Shown: one piece after another, positions 48,897 through 61,961 of the stretch
Numbering within the stretch: position 1 is the stretch's first letter
How the letters are laid out: every line of letters begins with the position of its first letter
Assembly: GCA_905182995.1 (NCBI GenBank)
Contig: CAJJDP010000128.1
Span: 288,443-352,442 of the forward strand
Origin: Paramecium octaurelia
Taxonomy: Eukaryota; Ciliophora; Oligohymenophorea; Peniculida; Parameciidae
Direction of reading: 5' to 3'
DNA: 64,000 bases
The notes under the pieces: model-generated
Databases searched by the model: none
Seen by the model: the letters and a program-made list of their open reading frames with translations, nothing else
Told to the model about the DNA's origin: nothing
Position numbers and translations under genes: made by a program

Positions 48897-51623
48897 TCAT
48901 CTACTTCCTATCTTGACTAATGTTTCATAGTTTTTCTGAATCTTTAAGAATTTTAGTTTCTCTTATTTTTCGTTTTCTATATCACTTACAAAAACACTTT
49001 TTCTGACTAATTCACACACTGCTGATATTGAAATAGCAGGAATAAGATAGCATGCTACAAAAACAGTAGGTATTAGCCATCCAATTTTTTTAATATCACC
49101 TAATTTTTTCCAAGAATAATACAGAATTTCTGTTCCTTCATGATGAATAGATGCAGAATCAGTAATAGGTTCAAAAAGAATTCTGCATTAAGTTAAAAAA
49201 TATTTAAAATCAACTTTTTAAGGATCCATAGTTTCATCAGATATTTTCATGATATTTTTAATACAATCAAGTTCTTTAATCTGGTTTTATATTTCACAAC
49301 TAATTAGATTGCCTGGTATATCTGAAATTCTGTCAATTTTCATATTGTTTAATTTATATAATTCACTAACCTTATCATTTATACTTATGGAATCATCAAA
49401 AAGCATTGTAGCAATTAAATTATTTGTTATAATGGTTAAGTGATGTTGATAAAATTTGGTTCGATGAGGTAATAACTTATCTATATGTTACTTCAATTCA
49501 GGAGTTAACTAGAATTCAAAATTCAAAACAATATCTTAATTTTCTTACAATATTTCTTCCCTCCTTTGTAACAAATTTTAACATTTCTCTAAAACATCTT
49601 CCCTAATATTTTGTATTTTTTTTAAGAATAAATTCTCTTATCTCAGATCTTTTAACTTCTATCTTTTTAGTTTGATTTATGCTTTTAGTGCCTAGCGGTC
49701 TTCCACTTTCTCTTCATCAAGATCAATATATTAAGCTTCTAACTTTTTAATTTCTGATTCCAATTACTGCACTTCTTCATGGATTTCATAGCACTCTGCC
49801 TAATAAATTTTGATATAATTTTCTTGATCTAGTGCTTTTTTAATGATATTCAAAATTTTTAATTATTTCTGATCTGTAATATCTTTCATTGTCTCAGTTT
49901 ACCATTTGATAATTATTTCTTCTATAGTAGAAGCATTTCTAATTTTAGTGAATACAGGAATGATAAAATTTTCAAGATGTTCGTCTTTTTATTTTCCTAG
50001 CATGTTATTAATTATAGTTATTGAATCGATTAAATCATTTTTAGTTGTTTAAAGCTGTTCTCCATCAATCATCAACAATATAATTTGTTAACTTACTCTA
50101 GTTATTGAATTAAAGATATTGAAATGATTAATACCTCTATTAATATAATAAGTATCATGTAATCCAGGAGTATCAACAAATATAAAATCACCAATCTCCA
50201 AATTTTCTGTCTAAAATGTTTAACTACCATTTGAATGAGACAACAGAATTTTATTATTCTTTACTTTTACATCAAACTTCTTATGCTAAGTAATAATAAT
50301 ATTCTCTGGATCATTAACTATATTCAGAAATGTACTTTTCCCAACTCTTGCCATACCAAATACAAAAACATGTGGTTTATCTAAATTGATATTTTATTGT
50401 TGAGGAATTATTCTCTTAACATATGCTAAGCTTTATGGAAGATATAAATCAAATTACTTAAACTATTAATTTATGTCCAACTTAATCCGAAACAAAGTTT
50501 TCTTTATAACATCTTCATTGTATTAATACATCTTTAATTTTTCTAAAATTTCAATATCAGATTTATGTAATTGAAATTGAAATTGAAGCAATTAATTAAA
50601 CACTTAATTAGGTTATTTATCTTTTTAATTTATTTTCAAATAAATTTCAAATTCAGTATTTTCTTTAACAATAGTGTTTAGATATTATATCATTTTCTCT
50701 CTATTAATATGTATGACCTTTTTAAATTATAATGCCATATCGTAAAAGTTCTATTCATTTAATATTATGCATATATCAGAAATAAGAGTTTTCAATTTAT
50801 CTAAATATTGTGAAACATTTTAATTAGAGTCTATTTGATTATTCAGATTGACCGGGAATTCAATCATTAGCAATATGTCTTTATAAAGTTGTAAAAGTTC
50901 TTTCTCAAATTCTTTTAATACTACATCAACCTAAGATTATACATACTTATAGCATATAAATCCTATCCAATTAGGAACACCCAATTTATTTTAAAAGTAA
51001 TTCAAAAATTCATCCAATAAAATAATATAAGAAATGTCAATTTTATCCTATAATTTACTTTTATTAAAATGTATTTTTTTAGATGAAATCTTACAATAAT
51101 TCATATCCTCTTCATTCTCTCTATTATACACACATATGATATCTGATAACTTTTCGAAAGATCCATCAAGAATTTAATAAATACAATTTATTATCAGATC
51201 TTCAAATTGCTTATCATTTTAATTCTTTCTTAGAAAGTGAAACACAAATTTTATCTAAATATTATTTTAAGTTTTAATAAATTCCTAAAAAAACATTCTA
51301 AATCTCAATAAATTGTTTATGTTAATTTGTTGTTCATCATCTTATAGTAAATTATTGAAGTAATAGCAGAAAATAGATTATTATTCTCTTTTTTAATTAT
51401 TAAATTAAAACTAGAATATTTATCCACCTTTCCATTATCTTTCTTTACTATTATTAATCGCTAACTTTGACATTTCATTAGAGTATCTTTGAGTATTTGT
51501 TAGATCAAAATAAAATAAAAACTTCTAGGGATGTTCTTATTAAATGACTGATGGTTTTGGAATGGGTATTTTAATATCGTAGATTTGTTTCAATTCTTGG
51601 AAGAATCCTTCTTGCTACTCCAT
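48897..51623 (-). CDS. Large coiled-coil P-loop GTPase with C-terminal membrane helices (copy A)
   Basis: An intact, intron-free 908-residue protein. N-terminal half: helical with FFQELKQIYD and a conserved FYFDLTNTQ block. P-loop domain at about 425-590: VFGMARVGKSTFLNIV (G1), VDTPGLHDTYY (G3), FTKIRNAS in G4 position (no NKxD). A long coiled coil follows, then hydrophobic IGWLIPTVFVACYLIPAISI near the C-terminus. The order recalls AIG1/IRG or dynamin-like TRAFAC GTPases, but no family can be fixed. Possible membrane-associated GTPase; lack of a standard G4 suggests altered nucleotide specificity. Confidence 0.75.
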
Positions 51624-51847
51624 TAGATTAGTTCAATTTTTTTAGTTATTTTAATTAACATCATCATAGTTTTTGTAATTCTATTACATTTAATAATTTG
51701 CTGAATGATAATTAATTTTAGAAATTTTTGGAAACATATAAAATAATATTGATCAATTATTTAGTTTATCTTAAATCGTGTGATTTTGTAGAAAATAAGT
51801 TTGATAAAGATTTTATAAAATTACTAAATTTAACTTAGAAATAATGA

Positions 51848-52460
51848 TCAACAACAACTTGATTAATTTTAATTTTTCTATATATTTGGAGACTGCCCTT
51901 CAAATGATTAGGTTTCAGAAAATGATTTAATTATATTAATGGGATCAGCTGACTTTTTATTTACTCTTGTAGCTTATCTAAATGATTCACTACTAAAATA
52001 CTTTAATAGCACTAACTTAGCTGATTATATAAATGCCTAAAGAAACAATATGGTTATTTATACTTCCTCTACATTTTCTCCAGTTTTTGCAGATGTTTCA
52101 AAAAATAAACTAAATTTATTATTATTCATAAAAGACTCAGCTTCTTCTATTTGAACTTCTCTTGATAAATCACATTTGTTCCCAACTAAAACTTGAATAA
52201 TCTCAGGGTGTGTGTGTTATTCTATTTTATTCATCCAAATTGACAATTAATCAAATGATTCTTTTAAGTATATAATGTTTAAAAACTAACATTCAAAAGG
52301 AATTCTATAAATTAATCCAAATATAAATTGTCTGTTAAATTTCTCATTAACTTAAAAATGATTAAATATCTCCAGATCTATATTTATATAAATGATCTAA
52401 ATACCTATAAATTCTTACAATTTTTAGTATATTGAAGACAGCTGCTGATCCACGATAAAA
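51848..52460 (-). pseudogene. Rab GTPase gene, 5' truncated and interrupted
   Basis: Corresponds to the 3' three quarters of the intact Rab (offset 7350), ending in the same SSCC tail at TGA 51848-51850. At about 52270-52432 it holds a ~160-bp insert absent from the intact copy. At 52454-52460 (GATAAAA) it switches to cyclase sequence, removing the first two exons. Confidence 0.85.
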
Positions 52461-54304
52461 CAATTGGATGTATATCCGAAAGAGAATAATGTAAGAATGG
52501 AGAGGGAATAGAATGTTGAGAATAATGGGACTAGTTTCAGTTTAGTGAAAGATTGTATATAATCTAAGGATATTTAAGTTTTGAGAAAAAGGGGTCAAAG
52601 AGGACCTACGTTGATAATGAAAGCATAAGATGGTTAAAAGATGGGAGGCGGGATACAATTATAACATTCTGGTAGTCAAAACAATATTCAAAATTAGAGT
52701 AACAGAAATTTACCACCTATTGTTGTTTATTAGGCAGAAGAGAGTGTTCATTCTAATAATTTAAAGGATGACTCATTTTTTGATAAAAATTAAACGAATC
52801 TTCTTCATGATCTATCATAAAAATTAAGAAGAGATCTCTATATTGAAATATTAGATGAAGCACCAGATTATGAAATTGAAATTGAAAAAATATAATTTGA
52901 TGAAGATGAACAATTTCAAAGTGAAGATTTATAGTTAGAAAAAACTAAATTCTATTTAGATTTCAAACATAATTAAAAAGAACTCGCATAAGAATTCATG
53001 GATTAGAAAGAGGGTATAAATATAGTATTTATGCTTTCTCTACATTTCATTTAGTTCATATCGAAGACTGTTACACTATTGTATTTGTAAGATTAATAGA
53101 ATTGGGTTCTAGTATTTGTAATTCGATTTATAGTTTCCATCTTGTTATTGACTTTGGCTATTTTACAACACAAAAAGTTAAAGCATAGATTTTATAAATA
53201 TTAATACTTTTTAATAACTTACTTTGGCATATTAATTAGTATTCTTGTAGAATTCCTTTTGATGCCTGAGAAGTCAGTGGAGTTATAAGCAGCAGAAGGA
53301 ATTCTATTAATTTGTTTCTTCTGCTCACTTTCAATTATCAAGATTAAATACAAGGTTTATTTTAATCTTTGTCTTTTTATCGCATAATTATTAATAGTAT
53401 TGATTCATTATAAGGATGGTGCCATTGCATATTACACTATTTTTTAAAGTTGCATGATGTTTATAGTTCAATATCATTTATTTTTCTAGGATTTAGGTAC
53501 TTTCAATAATAAAAGATCTTTAGAACTAAAAAAATTATAAACTTAAAATCTAGTGAAGTATCTATTACCTACTCATATATTAAAACAATTCTTATCTAAT
53601 AGTAATTAAAGAATGGTCTTAGTAGATCAATTTGAAGAAGCTACTCTATTATTTGCAGATATAGCTGGTTTCACTGAATACTCAAGTAGAGTAGAACCTG
53701 AATAAGTTGTGAATATGTTGAGGAATTTATTTACTGAATTCGACAAAATATGTTTAACACAAAATGCTTATAAACTATATACAATTGGAGATTGTTATGT
53801 TGCATTCGGCATTGTGGATGTTACATAAAGAAATCCAGCTCAAGAAGCCAAAAATGTTGTTGAATTAGGATTTAAAATGATAGAAATTATTAGATAAGTG
53901 AGATCAATTATCTAATTTGATGGATTAGACATGAGGATTGGAATACATACAGTATTTATCATATTCAATATTAGGGTAAAGTGATTGGAGGAATCTTGGG
54001 AACTGAAATTGTAAGATATGATGTTTATGGGGCTGATGTTATGATTTCTAATAAAATGGAGTCTAATGGAGAAAGAGGAAAAGTCTAAGTCTCTGAAGAA
54101 ACTAAGTAATTACTAGAACAATCATATCCAGATCAGTTTTTATTTACATTCAATAAAGAAGTAGAATTTAAATCCATCAGTCGAAAAACTTAAGGATACT
54201 TTATTGATCCAATAAAAAATGATAGCAATCAAGATTTTCATGATATGAATCACTTCTAATTTGTAAACGATCTAGAACAATATCAAAATACTCCATAAAA
54301 ATGA
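52454..54304 (+). pseudogene. Second copy of the cyclase 3' quarter
   Basis: Matches 46596-48446 at offset 5858 with only a few single-base differences seen (for example GATTGTATAT for GATTCTATAT). It holds the acidic linker, second membrane set and complete C2 domain with its 23-nt intron and TGA, but lacks the ATPase and C1. Its first in-frame ATG is in the linker, so a C2-only membrane protein is possible but unlikely to be active, because class III cyclases need C1 and C2 together. Confidence 0.85.
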
Positions 54305-54754
54305 ATATCTGATCTCCTATTCAATATTTAATATAAATTTATTCATATCTATAAGATTATTTGAATATTATTTTTAGTTAATTATTTCTACTTTCATTAT
54401 CTCTTATAAAATGATATGTTTTAACATTTTACCTCTTTAAAAATCGTCAAAAATAATAACACAAAAAACAATATGCACTACAATTTTCTCATAAATTAAT
54501 ATTATAAGTAATTTAAAAAAGAATTATAGAATTTATTAATAAAAAAGTAATCTTTTCTTCTACTATGTCAGTAAGAATTTATACTAAAATAAGGTTGAAT
54601 AAGTTGAAAATTACTAGTTCATTATTTAAAATATTGAAACATAACCATGACTGAGAGCAAATATAAATTTAAAAATTATTTATAAAGAATTGGCTTTCCA
54701 AACCATTTGATATTATATAAGTAATGTTGTACTATTTTATATTGATACAAAAAC
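54305..54754. repeat. Copy of the 48447-48896 spacer
   Basis: Offset 5858; same order of landmarks as the first copy. Part of a 5858-bp tandem repeat whose units start at 46596 and 52454. Confidence 0.85.
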
Positions 54755-56346
54755 TCATCTACTTCCTATCTTGACTAATGTTTCATAGTTTTTCTGAATC
54801 TTTAAGAATTTTAGTTTCTCTTATTTTTCGTTTTCTATATCACTTACAAAAACACTTTTTCTGACTAATTCACACACTGCTGATATTGAAATAGCAGGAA
54901 TAAGATAGCATGCTACAAAAACAGTAGGTATTAGCCATCCAATTTTTTTAATATCACCTAATTTTTTCCAAGAATAATACAGAATTTCTGTTCCTTCATG
55001 ATGAATAGATGCAGAATCAGTAATAGGTTCAAAAAGAATTCTGCATTAAGTTAAAAAATATTTAAAATCAACTTTTTAAGGATCCATAGTTTCATCAGAT
55101 ATTTTCATGATATTTTTAATACAATCAAGTTCTTTAATCTGGTTTTATATTTCACAACTAATTAGATTGCCTGGTATATCTGAAATTCTGTCAATTTTCA
55201 TATTGTTTAATTTATATAATTCACTAACCTTATCATTTATACTTATGGAATCATCAAAAAGCATTGTAGCAATTAAATTATTTGTTATAATGGTTAAGTG
55301 ATGTTGATAAAATTTGGTTCGATGAGGTAATAACTTATCTATATGTTACTTCAATTCAGGAGTTAACTAGAATTCAAAATTCAAAACAATATCTTAATTT
55401 TCTTACAATATTTCTTCCCTCCTTTGTAACAAATTTTAACATTTCTCTAAAACATCTTCCCTAATATTTTGTATTTTTTTTAAGAATAAATTCTCTTATC
55501 TCAGATCTTTTAACTTCTATCTTTTTAGTTTGATTTATGCTTTTAGTGCCTAGCGGTCTTCCACTTTCTCTTCATCAAGATCAATATATTAAGCTTCTAA
55601 CTTTTTAATTTCTGATTCCAATTACTGCACTTCTTCATGGATTTCATAGCACTCTGCCTAATAAATTTTGATATAATTTTCTTGATCTAGTGCTTTTTTA
55701 ATGATATTCAAAATTTTTAATTATTTCTGATCTGTAATATCTTTCATTGTCTCAGTTTACCATTTGATAATTATTTCTTCTATAGTAGAAGCATTTCTAA
55801 TTTTAGTGAATACAGGAATGATAAAATTTTCAAGATGTTCGTCTTTTTATTTTCCTAGCATGTTATTAATTATAGTTATTGAATCGATTAAATCATTTTT
55901 AGTTGTTTAAAGCTGTTCTCCATCAATCATCAACAATATAATTTGTTAACTTACTCTAGTTATTGAATTAAAGATATTGAAATGATTAATACCTCTATTA
56001 ATATAATAAGTATCATGTAATCCAGGAGTATCAACAAATATAAAATCACCAATCTCCAAATTTTCTGTCTAAAATGTTTAACTACCATTTGAATGAGACA
56101 ACAGAATTTTATTATTCTTTACTTTTACATCAAACTTCTTATGCTAAGTAATAATAATATTCTCTGGATCATTAACTATATTCAGAAATGTACTTTTCCC
56201 AACTCTTGCCATACCAAATACAAAAACATGTGGTTTATCTAAATTGATATTTTATTGTTGAGGAATTATTCTCTTAACATATGCTAAGCTTTATGGAAGA
56301 TATAAATCAAATTACTTAAACTATTAATTTATGTCCAACTTAATCC
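54755..56346 (-). CDS. P-loop GTPase copy B, 5' part cut by scaffold join
   Basis: Same as copy A at offset 5858 from its stop (TGA 54755-54757) up to the N at 56347, that is the GTPase domain and C-terminal coiled coil. The missing N-terminal half is probably the part read as copy C beyond the overlap. Confidence 0.8.
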
Positions 56347-56347
56347 N
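56347..56347. other. Single-N scaffold join
   Basis: 54856-56346 is repeated as 56348-57838 (1491 bp, offset 1492), again the sign of an unmerged contig overlap. Confidence 0.9.
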
Positions 56348-58973
56348 TTTTTCTGACTAATTCACACACTGCTGATATTGAAATAGCAGGAATAAGATAG
56401 CATGCTACAAAAACAGTAGGTATTAGCCATCCAATTTTTTTAATATCACCTAATTTTTTCCAAGAATAATACAGAATTTCTGTTCCTTCATGATGAATAG
56501 ATGCAGAATCAGTAATAGGTTCAAAAAGAATTCTGCATTAAGTTAAAAAATATTTAAAATCAACTTTTTAAGGATCCATAGTTTCATCAGATATTTTCAT
56601 GATATTTTTAATACAATCAAGTTCTTTAATCTGGTTTTATATTTCACAACTAATTAGATTGCCTGGTATATCTGAAATTCTGTCAATTTTCATATTGTTT
56701 AATTTATATAATTCACTAACCTTATCATTTATACTTATGGAATCATCAAAAAGCATTGTAGCAATTAAATTATTTGTTATAATGGTTAAGTGATGTTGAT
56801 AAAATTTGGTTCGATGAGGTAATAACTTATCTATATGTTACTTCAATTCAGGAGTTAACTAGAATTCAAAATTCAAAACAATATCTTAATTTTCTTACAA
56901 TATTTCTTCCCTCCTTTGTAACAAATTTTAACATTTCTCTAAAACATCTTCCCTAATATTTTGTATTTTTTTTAAGAATAAATTCTCTTATCTCAGATCT
57001 TTTAACTTCTATCTTTTTAGTTTGATTTATGCTTTTAGTGCCTAGCGGTCTTCCACTTTCTCTTCATCAAGATCAATATATTAAGCTTCTAACTTTTTAA
57101 TTTCTGATTCCAATTACTGCACTTCTTCATGGATTTCATAGCACTCTGCCTAATAAATTTTGATATAATTTTCTTGATCTAGTGCTTTTTTAATGATATT
57201 CAAAATTTTTAATTATTTCTGATCTGTAATATCTTTCATTGTCTCAGTTTACCATTTGATAATTATTTCTTCTATAGTAGAAGCATTTCTAATTTTAGTG
57301 AATACAGGAATGATAAAATTTTCAAGATGTTCGTCTTTTTATTTTCCTAGCATGTTATTAATTATAGTTATTGAATCGATTAAATCATTTTTAGTTGTTT
57401 AAAGCTGTTCTCCATCAATCATCAACAATATAATTTGTTAACTTACTCTAGTTATTGAATTAAAGATATTGAAATGATTAATACCTCTATTAATATAATA
57501 AGTATCATGTAATCCAGGAGTATCAACAAATATAAAATCACCAATCTCCAAATTTTCTGTCTAAAATGTTTAACTACCATTTGAATGAGACAACAGAATT
57601 TTATTATTCTTTACTTTTACATCAAACTTCTTATGCTAAGTAATAATAATATTCTCTGGATCATTAACTATATTCAGAAATGTACTTTTCCCAACTCTTG
57701 CCATACCAAATACAAAAACATGTGGTTTATCTAAATTGATATTTTATTGTTGAGGAATTATTCTCTTAACATATGCTAAGCTTTATGGAAGATATAAATC
57801 AAATTACTTAAACTATTAATTTATGTCCAACTTAATCCGAAACAAAGTTTTCTTTATAACATCTTCATTGTATTAATACATCTTTAATTTTTCTAAAATT
57901 TCAATATCAGATTTATGTAATTGAAATTGAAATTGAAGCAATTAATTAAACACTTAATTAGGTTATTTATCTTTTTAATTTATTTTCAAATAAATTTCAA
58001 ATTCAGTATTTTCTTTAACAATAGTGTTTAGATATTATATCATTTTCTCTCTATTAATATGTATGACCTTTTTAAATTATAATGCCATATCGTAAAAGTT
58101 CTATTCATTTAATATTATGCATATATCAGAAATAAGAGTTTTCAATTTATCTAAATATTGTGAAACATTTTAATTAGAGTCTATTTGATTATTCAGATTG
58201 ACCGGGAATTCAATCATTAGCAATATGTCTTTATAAAGTTGTAAAAGTTCTTTCTCAAATTCTTTTAATACTACATCAACCTAAGATTATACATACTTAT
58301 AGCATATAAATCCTATCCAATTAGGAACACCCAATTTATTTTAAAAGTAATTCAAAAATTCATCCAATAAAATAATATAAGAAATGTCAATTTTATCCTA
58401 TAATTTACTTTTATTAAAATGTATTTTTTTAGATGAAATCTTACAATAATTCATATCCTCTTCATTCTCTCTATTATACACACATATGATATCTGATAAC
58501 TTTTCGAAAGATCCATCAAGAATTTAATAAATACAATTTATTATCAGATCTTCAAATTGCTTATCATTTTAATTCTTTCTTAGAAAGTGAAACACAAATT
58601 TTATCTAAATATTATTTTAAGTTTTAATAAATTCCTAAAAAAACATTCTAAATCTCAATAAATTGTTTATGTTAATTTGTTGTTCATCATCTTATAGTAA
58701 ATTATTGAAGTAATAGCAGAAAATAGATTATTATTCTCTTTTTTAATTATTAAATTAAAACTAGAATATTTATCCACCTTTCCATTATCTTTCTTTACTA
58801 TTATTAATCGCTAACTTTGACATTTCATTAGAGTATCTTTGAGTATTTGTTAGATCAAAATAAAATAAAAACTTCTAGGGATGTTCTTATTAAATGACTG
58901 ATGGTTTTGGAATGGGTATTTTAATATCGTAGATTTGTTTCAATTCTTGGAAGAATCCTTCTTGCTACTCCAT
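56348..58973 (-). CDS. P-loop GTPase copy C, 3' end cut by scaffold join
   Basis: Offset 7350 from copy A: start ATG at 58971-58973 and full N-terminal, GTPase and coiled-coil parts; only the last ~100 bp (beyond VCELV) are missing at the join and are supplied by copy B. Collapsing the 1491-bp overlap gives one complete 908-residue gene, so the locus probably has two near-identical copies plus the diverged one. Confidence 0.82.
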
Positions 58974-59197
58974 TAGATTAGTTCAATTTTTTTAGTTATT
59001 TTAATTAACATCATCATAGTTTTTGTAATTCTATTACATTTAATAATTTGCTGAATGATAATTAATTTTAGAAATTTTTGGAAACATATAAAATAATATT
59101 GATCAATTATTTAGTTTATCTTAAATCGTGTGATTTTGTAGAAAATAAGTTTGATAAAGATTTTATAAAATTACTAAATTTAACTTAGAAATAATGA

Positions 59198-59968
59198 TCA
59201 ACAACAACTTGATTAATTTTAATTTTTCTATATATTTGGAGACTGCCCTTCAAATGATTAGGTTTCAGAAAATGATTTAATTATATTAATGGGATCAGCT
59301 GACTTTTTATTTACTCTTGTAGCTTATCTAAATGATTCACTACTAAAATACTTTAATAGCACTAACTTAGCTGATTATATAAATGCCTAAAGAAACAATA
59401 TGGTTATTTATACTTCCTCTACATTTTCTCCAGTTTTTGCAGATGTTTCAAAAAATAAACTAAATTTATTATTATTCATAAAAGACTCAGCCTCTTCTGT
59501 TTGAACTTCTCTTGATAAATCACATTTGTTCCCAACTAAAACTTTAATAATCTCAGGGTGTGCGTGTTATTCTATTTCATTCATCCAAATTGATAATTAA
59601 TCAAATGATTCTTTTTAGTTGACACTATATACAATGAAGACAGCTGCCGATCCACGATAAAATCCTCTAATCACACTACGAAATTATTCCTAACCAGCCT
59701 AATGAAAAAATTGAGATTTTGAATAAATACTGTATCCCATATTTACAGTTCCACCAACCCTTTATCAACCTAAACTAATTTTTTGATGAATTCCACTCCT
59801 ATTGTTGCTTTAATGTTATGCTTAAACTCCTCATTTTGATAGCGTTACACAATACAGCTTTTTCCAACAGCTAAGTTGAAAATTCTTAATACATTAATCT
59901 CCAATGAGAATAAATTTGAATAAAGGGACTTTCTCTTTACTCAATTCTAATTGTTAATTTTGATTCAT
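59198..59968 (-). CDS. Rab-family small GTPase (intact copy)
   Basis: Rab proteins recruit effectors to define transport vesicles. The 229-residue product has every G motif: GDQSVGKSC (G1), ATIGVEF (G2), WDTAGQEQFRS (G3), VGNKCDLS (G4) and ETSAKTG (G5). It ends in Cys-Cys for double geranylgeranylation. The C-terminal hypervariable region is long (about 55 residues). Introns at 59387-59413, 59699-59730 and 59871-59892; 230 codons. This is the only complete Rab of the three to four copies in the window. Subfamily cannot be fixed by eye. Confidence 0.93.
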
Positions 59969-60111
59969 TAGAAAATCTATATTATTAATTAACTCAATAT
60001 ACACTCTAAAAGAGTAGCAAAAATTGATAAGATATCAAAATTCAAAACCAAAAGTTTGTCAGACAAGTAAGAAAATAATTTTTATTGTTAAATTAAAAAT
60101 TTATATTTATA

Positions 60112-61317
60112 ATGCAATTTCATTTATACCATTCTTCTTTCATAGAGAGTTTTCTCACCCAATTCGGCCTATAGAAACAAAATTAGGTGGTTGAATTCTT
60201 GATAACTATGGGAATAGATTTGGCAAATAAGATAGGAACTAGAAACCCAAAAGAATTATATTACTAATTAAAACAACTATCAAGTATCAATATTACATTA
60301 TATATCGCAGAAAACATTAAGGAACAAACTTCAGGAGATATAAAAAATGAAATAAAAACAATTCAAAAACAAATCAGAGACTTAAATGATCTAATCTAAA
60401 TTTCTTAAAGAGAAAATAATAAAAATGTTTAAGAAACACATAAAAAATACATGAAGCCAACCTAGGTTAATTCAAATCGATACGAATAATATGAATAGAA
60501 TGAGGATAATTATGTACATCCGCATCATTACCAAAACAAACATTAAACATATAACACACACAGATCACAATCAAAATCTCCAGTTCGCTTAAGTGATCGT
60601 ACTCCTCATAAATTAAATAATTCAATATCTCACTCCTAAAGAAATCTAACTCCAAAAATTACTGAATCTCCTCCTCCCCCTTAAATTGTATACATCAACA
60701 ATATGCATAACAAATTCGATATCAAGCCCTAATTTGATGATCGATAGATGTAATCAATAATTCCATCATATTCTAGCAAAAAATTGATTTATGGAGATTC
60801 CAAAAACTCAGACAGAGGTAGATACTTTGGTAAAGGTCCTTCGCCTTAATAGTTAGTTTACTCCTCTCACACTAGTGGTGGTCTTTCTTATAGGCAATAC
60901 CCTGGGTAAGTCATTCATCATTAAACGGATAAATAGAAATAGAATAATTCACCTAAGAAATTGCCTGCCTATCTATAGAATGTGGAATCTAAAATTAAAC
61001 CTCTTGTTGATTAAGATAAGCTCTAATATAGGGAGACCTAAAGAGATCGAGGAAGTAATAAAAAACAATAGGGCACTGTAAACAAATTTAATAATAATCC
61101 ATTACAATAGTAGAATAGCGCTGAAACAGACACCTTCTTTGATATCCAGTAATATATTTAGGATTAGAGAAAATGCTAGTTTTCTGCAGTGTAGGAAATT
61201 AATGACGATGAGAGAAATGAAGATGTTGAAGCCAGTGACACCTTCTCTAATTTCAGTCCGCCAAATGAAGAAGTAAAGGAATTCTTTCAGCATGAATATC
61301 TTTAATAACGTAGATGA
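60112..61317 (+). CDS. Disordered orphan protein
   Basis: A single 401-residue frame without introns. Residues 1-110 are helical with a short coiled coil (IKNEIKTIQKQIRDLNDLIQ). The rest is polar and low-complexity with Ser, Gln, Asn, His and Pro (RSQSKSPVRLSDRTPHK, ESPPPP, GRYFGKGPSPQQ), many SP/TP sites that could be kinase targets, and an acidic end (INDDERNEDVEASDTFSNFSPP). No known domain. Such proteins in ciliates are often cytoskeletal or cortical, but that is a guess. Convergent with the EF-hand gene, 29 bp between stops. Confidence 0.65.
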
Positions 61318-61346
61318 TATAAGATTATTGAATTTCTAATTATTAT

Positions 61347-61961
61347 TCATTAATTAGTCGCTCTGGATAAAACATCATAAAATTAATCCTTTGTCACATA
61401 CCCTTAACTAACATATATATTTCAATGATTTTACCTTGGGTTTTTGCTATTAGCTTCCTAAATCATCAATTTTAATTCGTCATCTGACATTGTTTCTCCT
61501 AATTCAAGAGCTACCTTTTTTAAGTTTTCAAAAGTGATGAAATTATCATTACCTTAAGAAAATAAATGAAAAGCTCTTTCTATTTCTTCCTAAGATTCTT
61601 TTGCATTCTAAATACCAATCAACATAAAATGTATACCATTTTCTCTGTCATGATTTGAAGAAACTCATTGAAATCAATTGTATTTTTATTTTCCTTTGAA
61701 TCGTTGTTATTATTAAGATTTTATTTTAAGTTTTAGATTTCTTCTTTTCCTGGTTCAAAGCCTAAAGCACGTAGAGCTACTTTTAATTCTTTTTCATCAA
61801 TCGTACCTATAAATAATTAAATTTTTGTAACAACCTGATCCATCAACATCGAATAAGTCAAAAGCTTCTTTGATATCCTTCTTTTACTTTTCACTAAGCT
61901 CTTAACGGAATGAATGACCTGCTTTTGCTTTCCTTTATCCTTTTTTGGCTTTTCCTTACAT
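61347..61961 (-). CDS. Centrin/calmodulin-like EF-hand protein
   Basis: Centrins are Ca2+-binding proteins of basal bodies and contractile fibres. The 176-residue product has a basic N-terminus (KAKKGQRKAKAGHSF), then EF1 [22 protein letters not shown] with all Ca2+ ligands in place, as in centrin. EF2 is degenerate (NNNNDSKENKNTIDFNEF), EF3 lacks early ligands (SQGNDNFITFENL), and EF4 is broken by SKNPSQGYVTKDQ. LRALGFEPGKEEI and the MSDDELKLMIQEA block are centrin-like. Introns 61408-61434, 61608-61636 and 61807-61834; 177 codons. Probably binds one Ca2+. Confidence 0.85.

Noticed and set aside
49249-56793. Three identical 64-codon plus-strand frames (49249, 55107, 56599) that look like a small hydrophobic repeat family
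   Set aside because: They are antisense to the C-terminal half of the GTPase copies and repeat only because that gene is repeated (and once artificially). The minus strand carries the conserved 908-residue frame.
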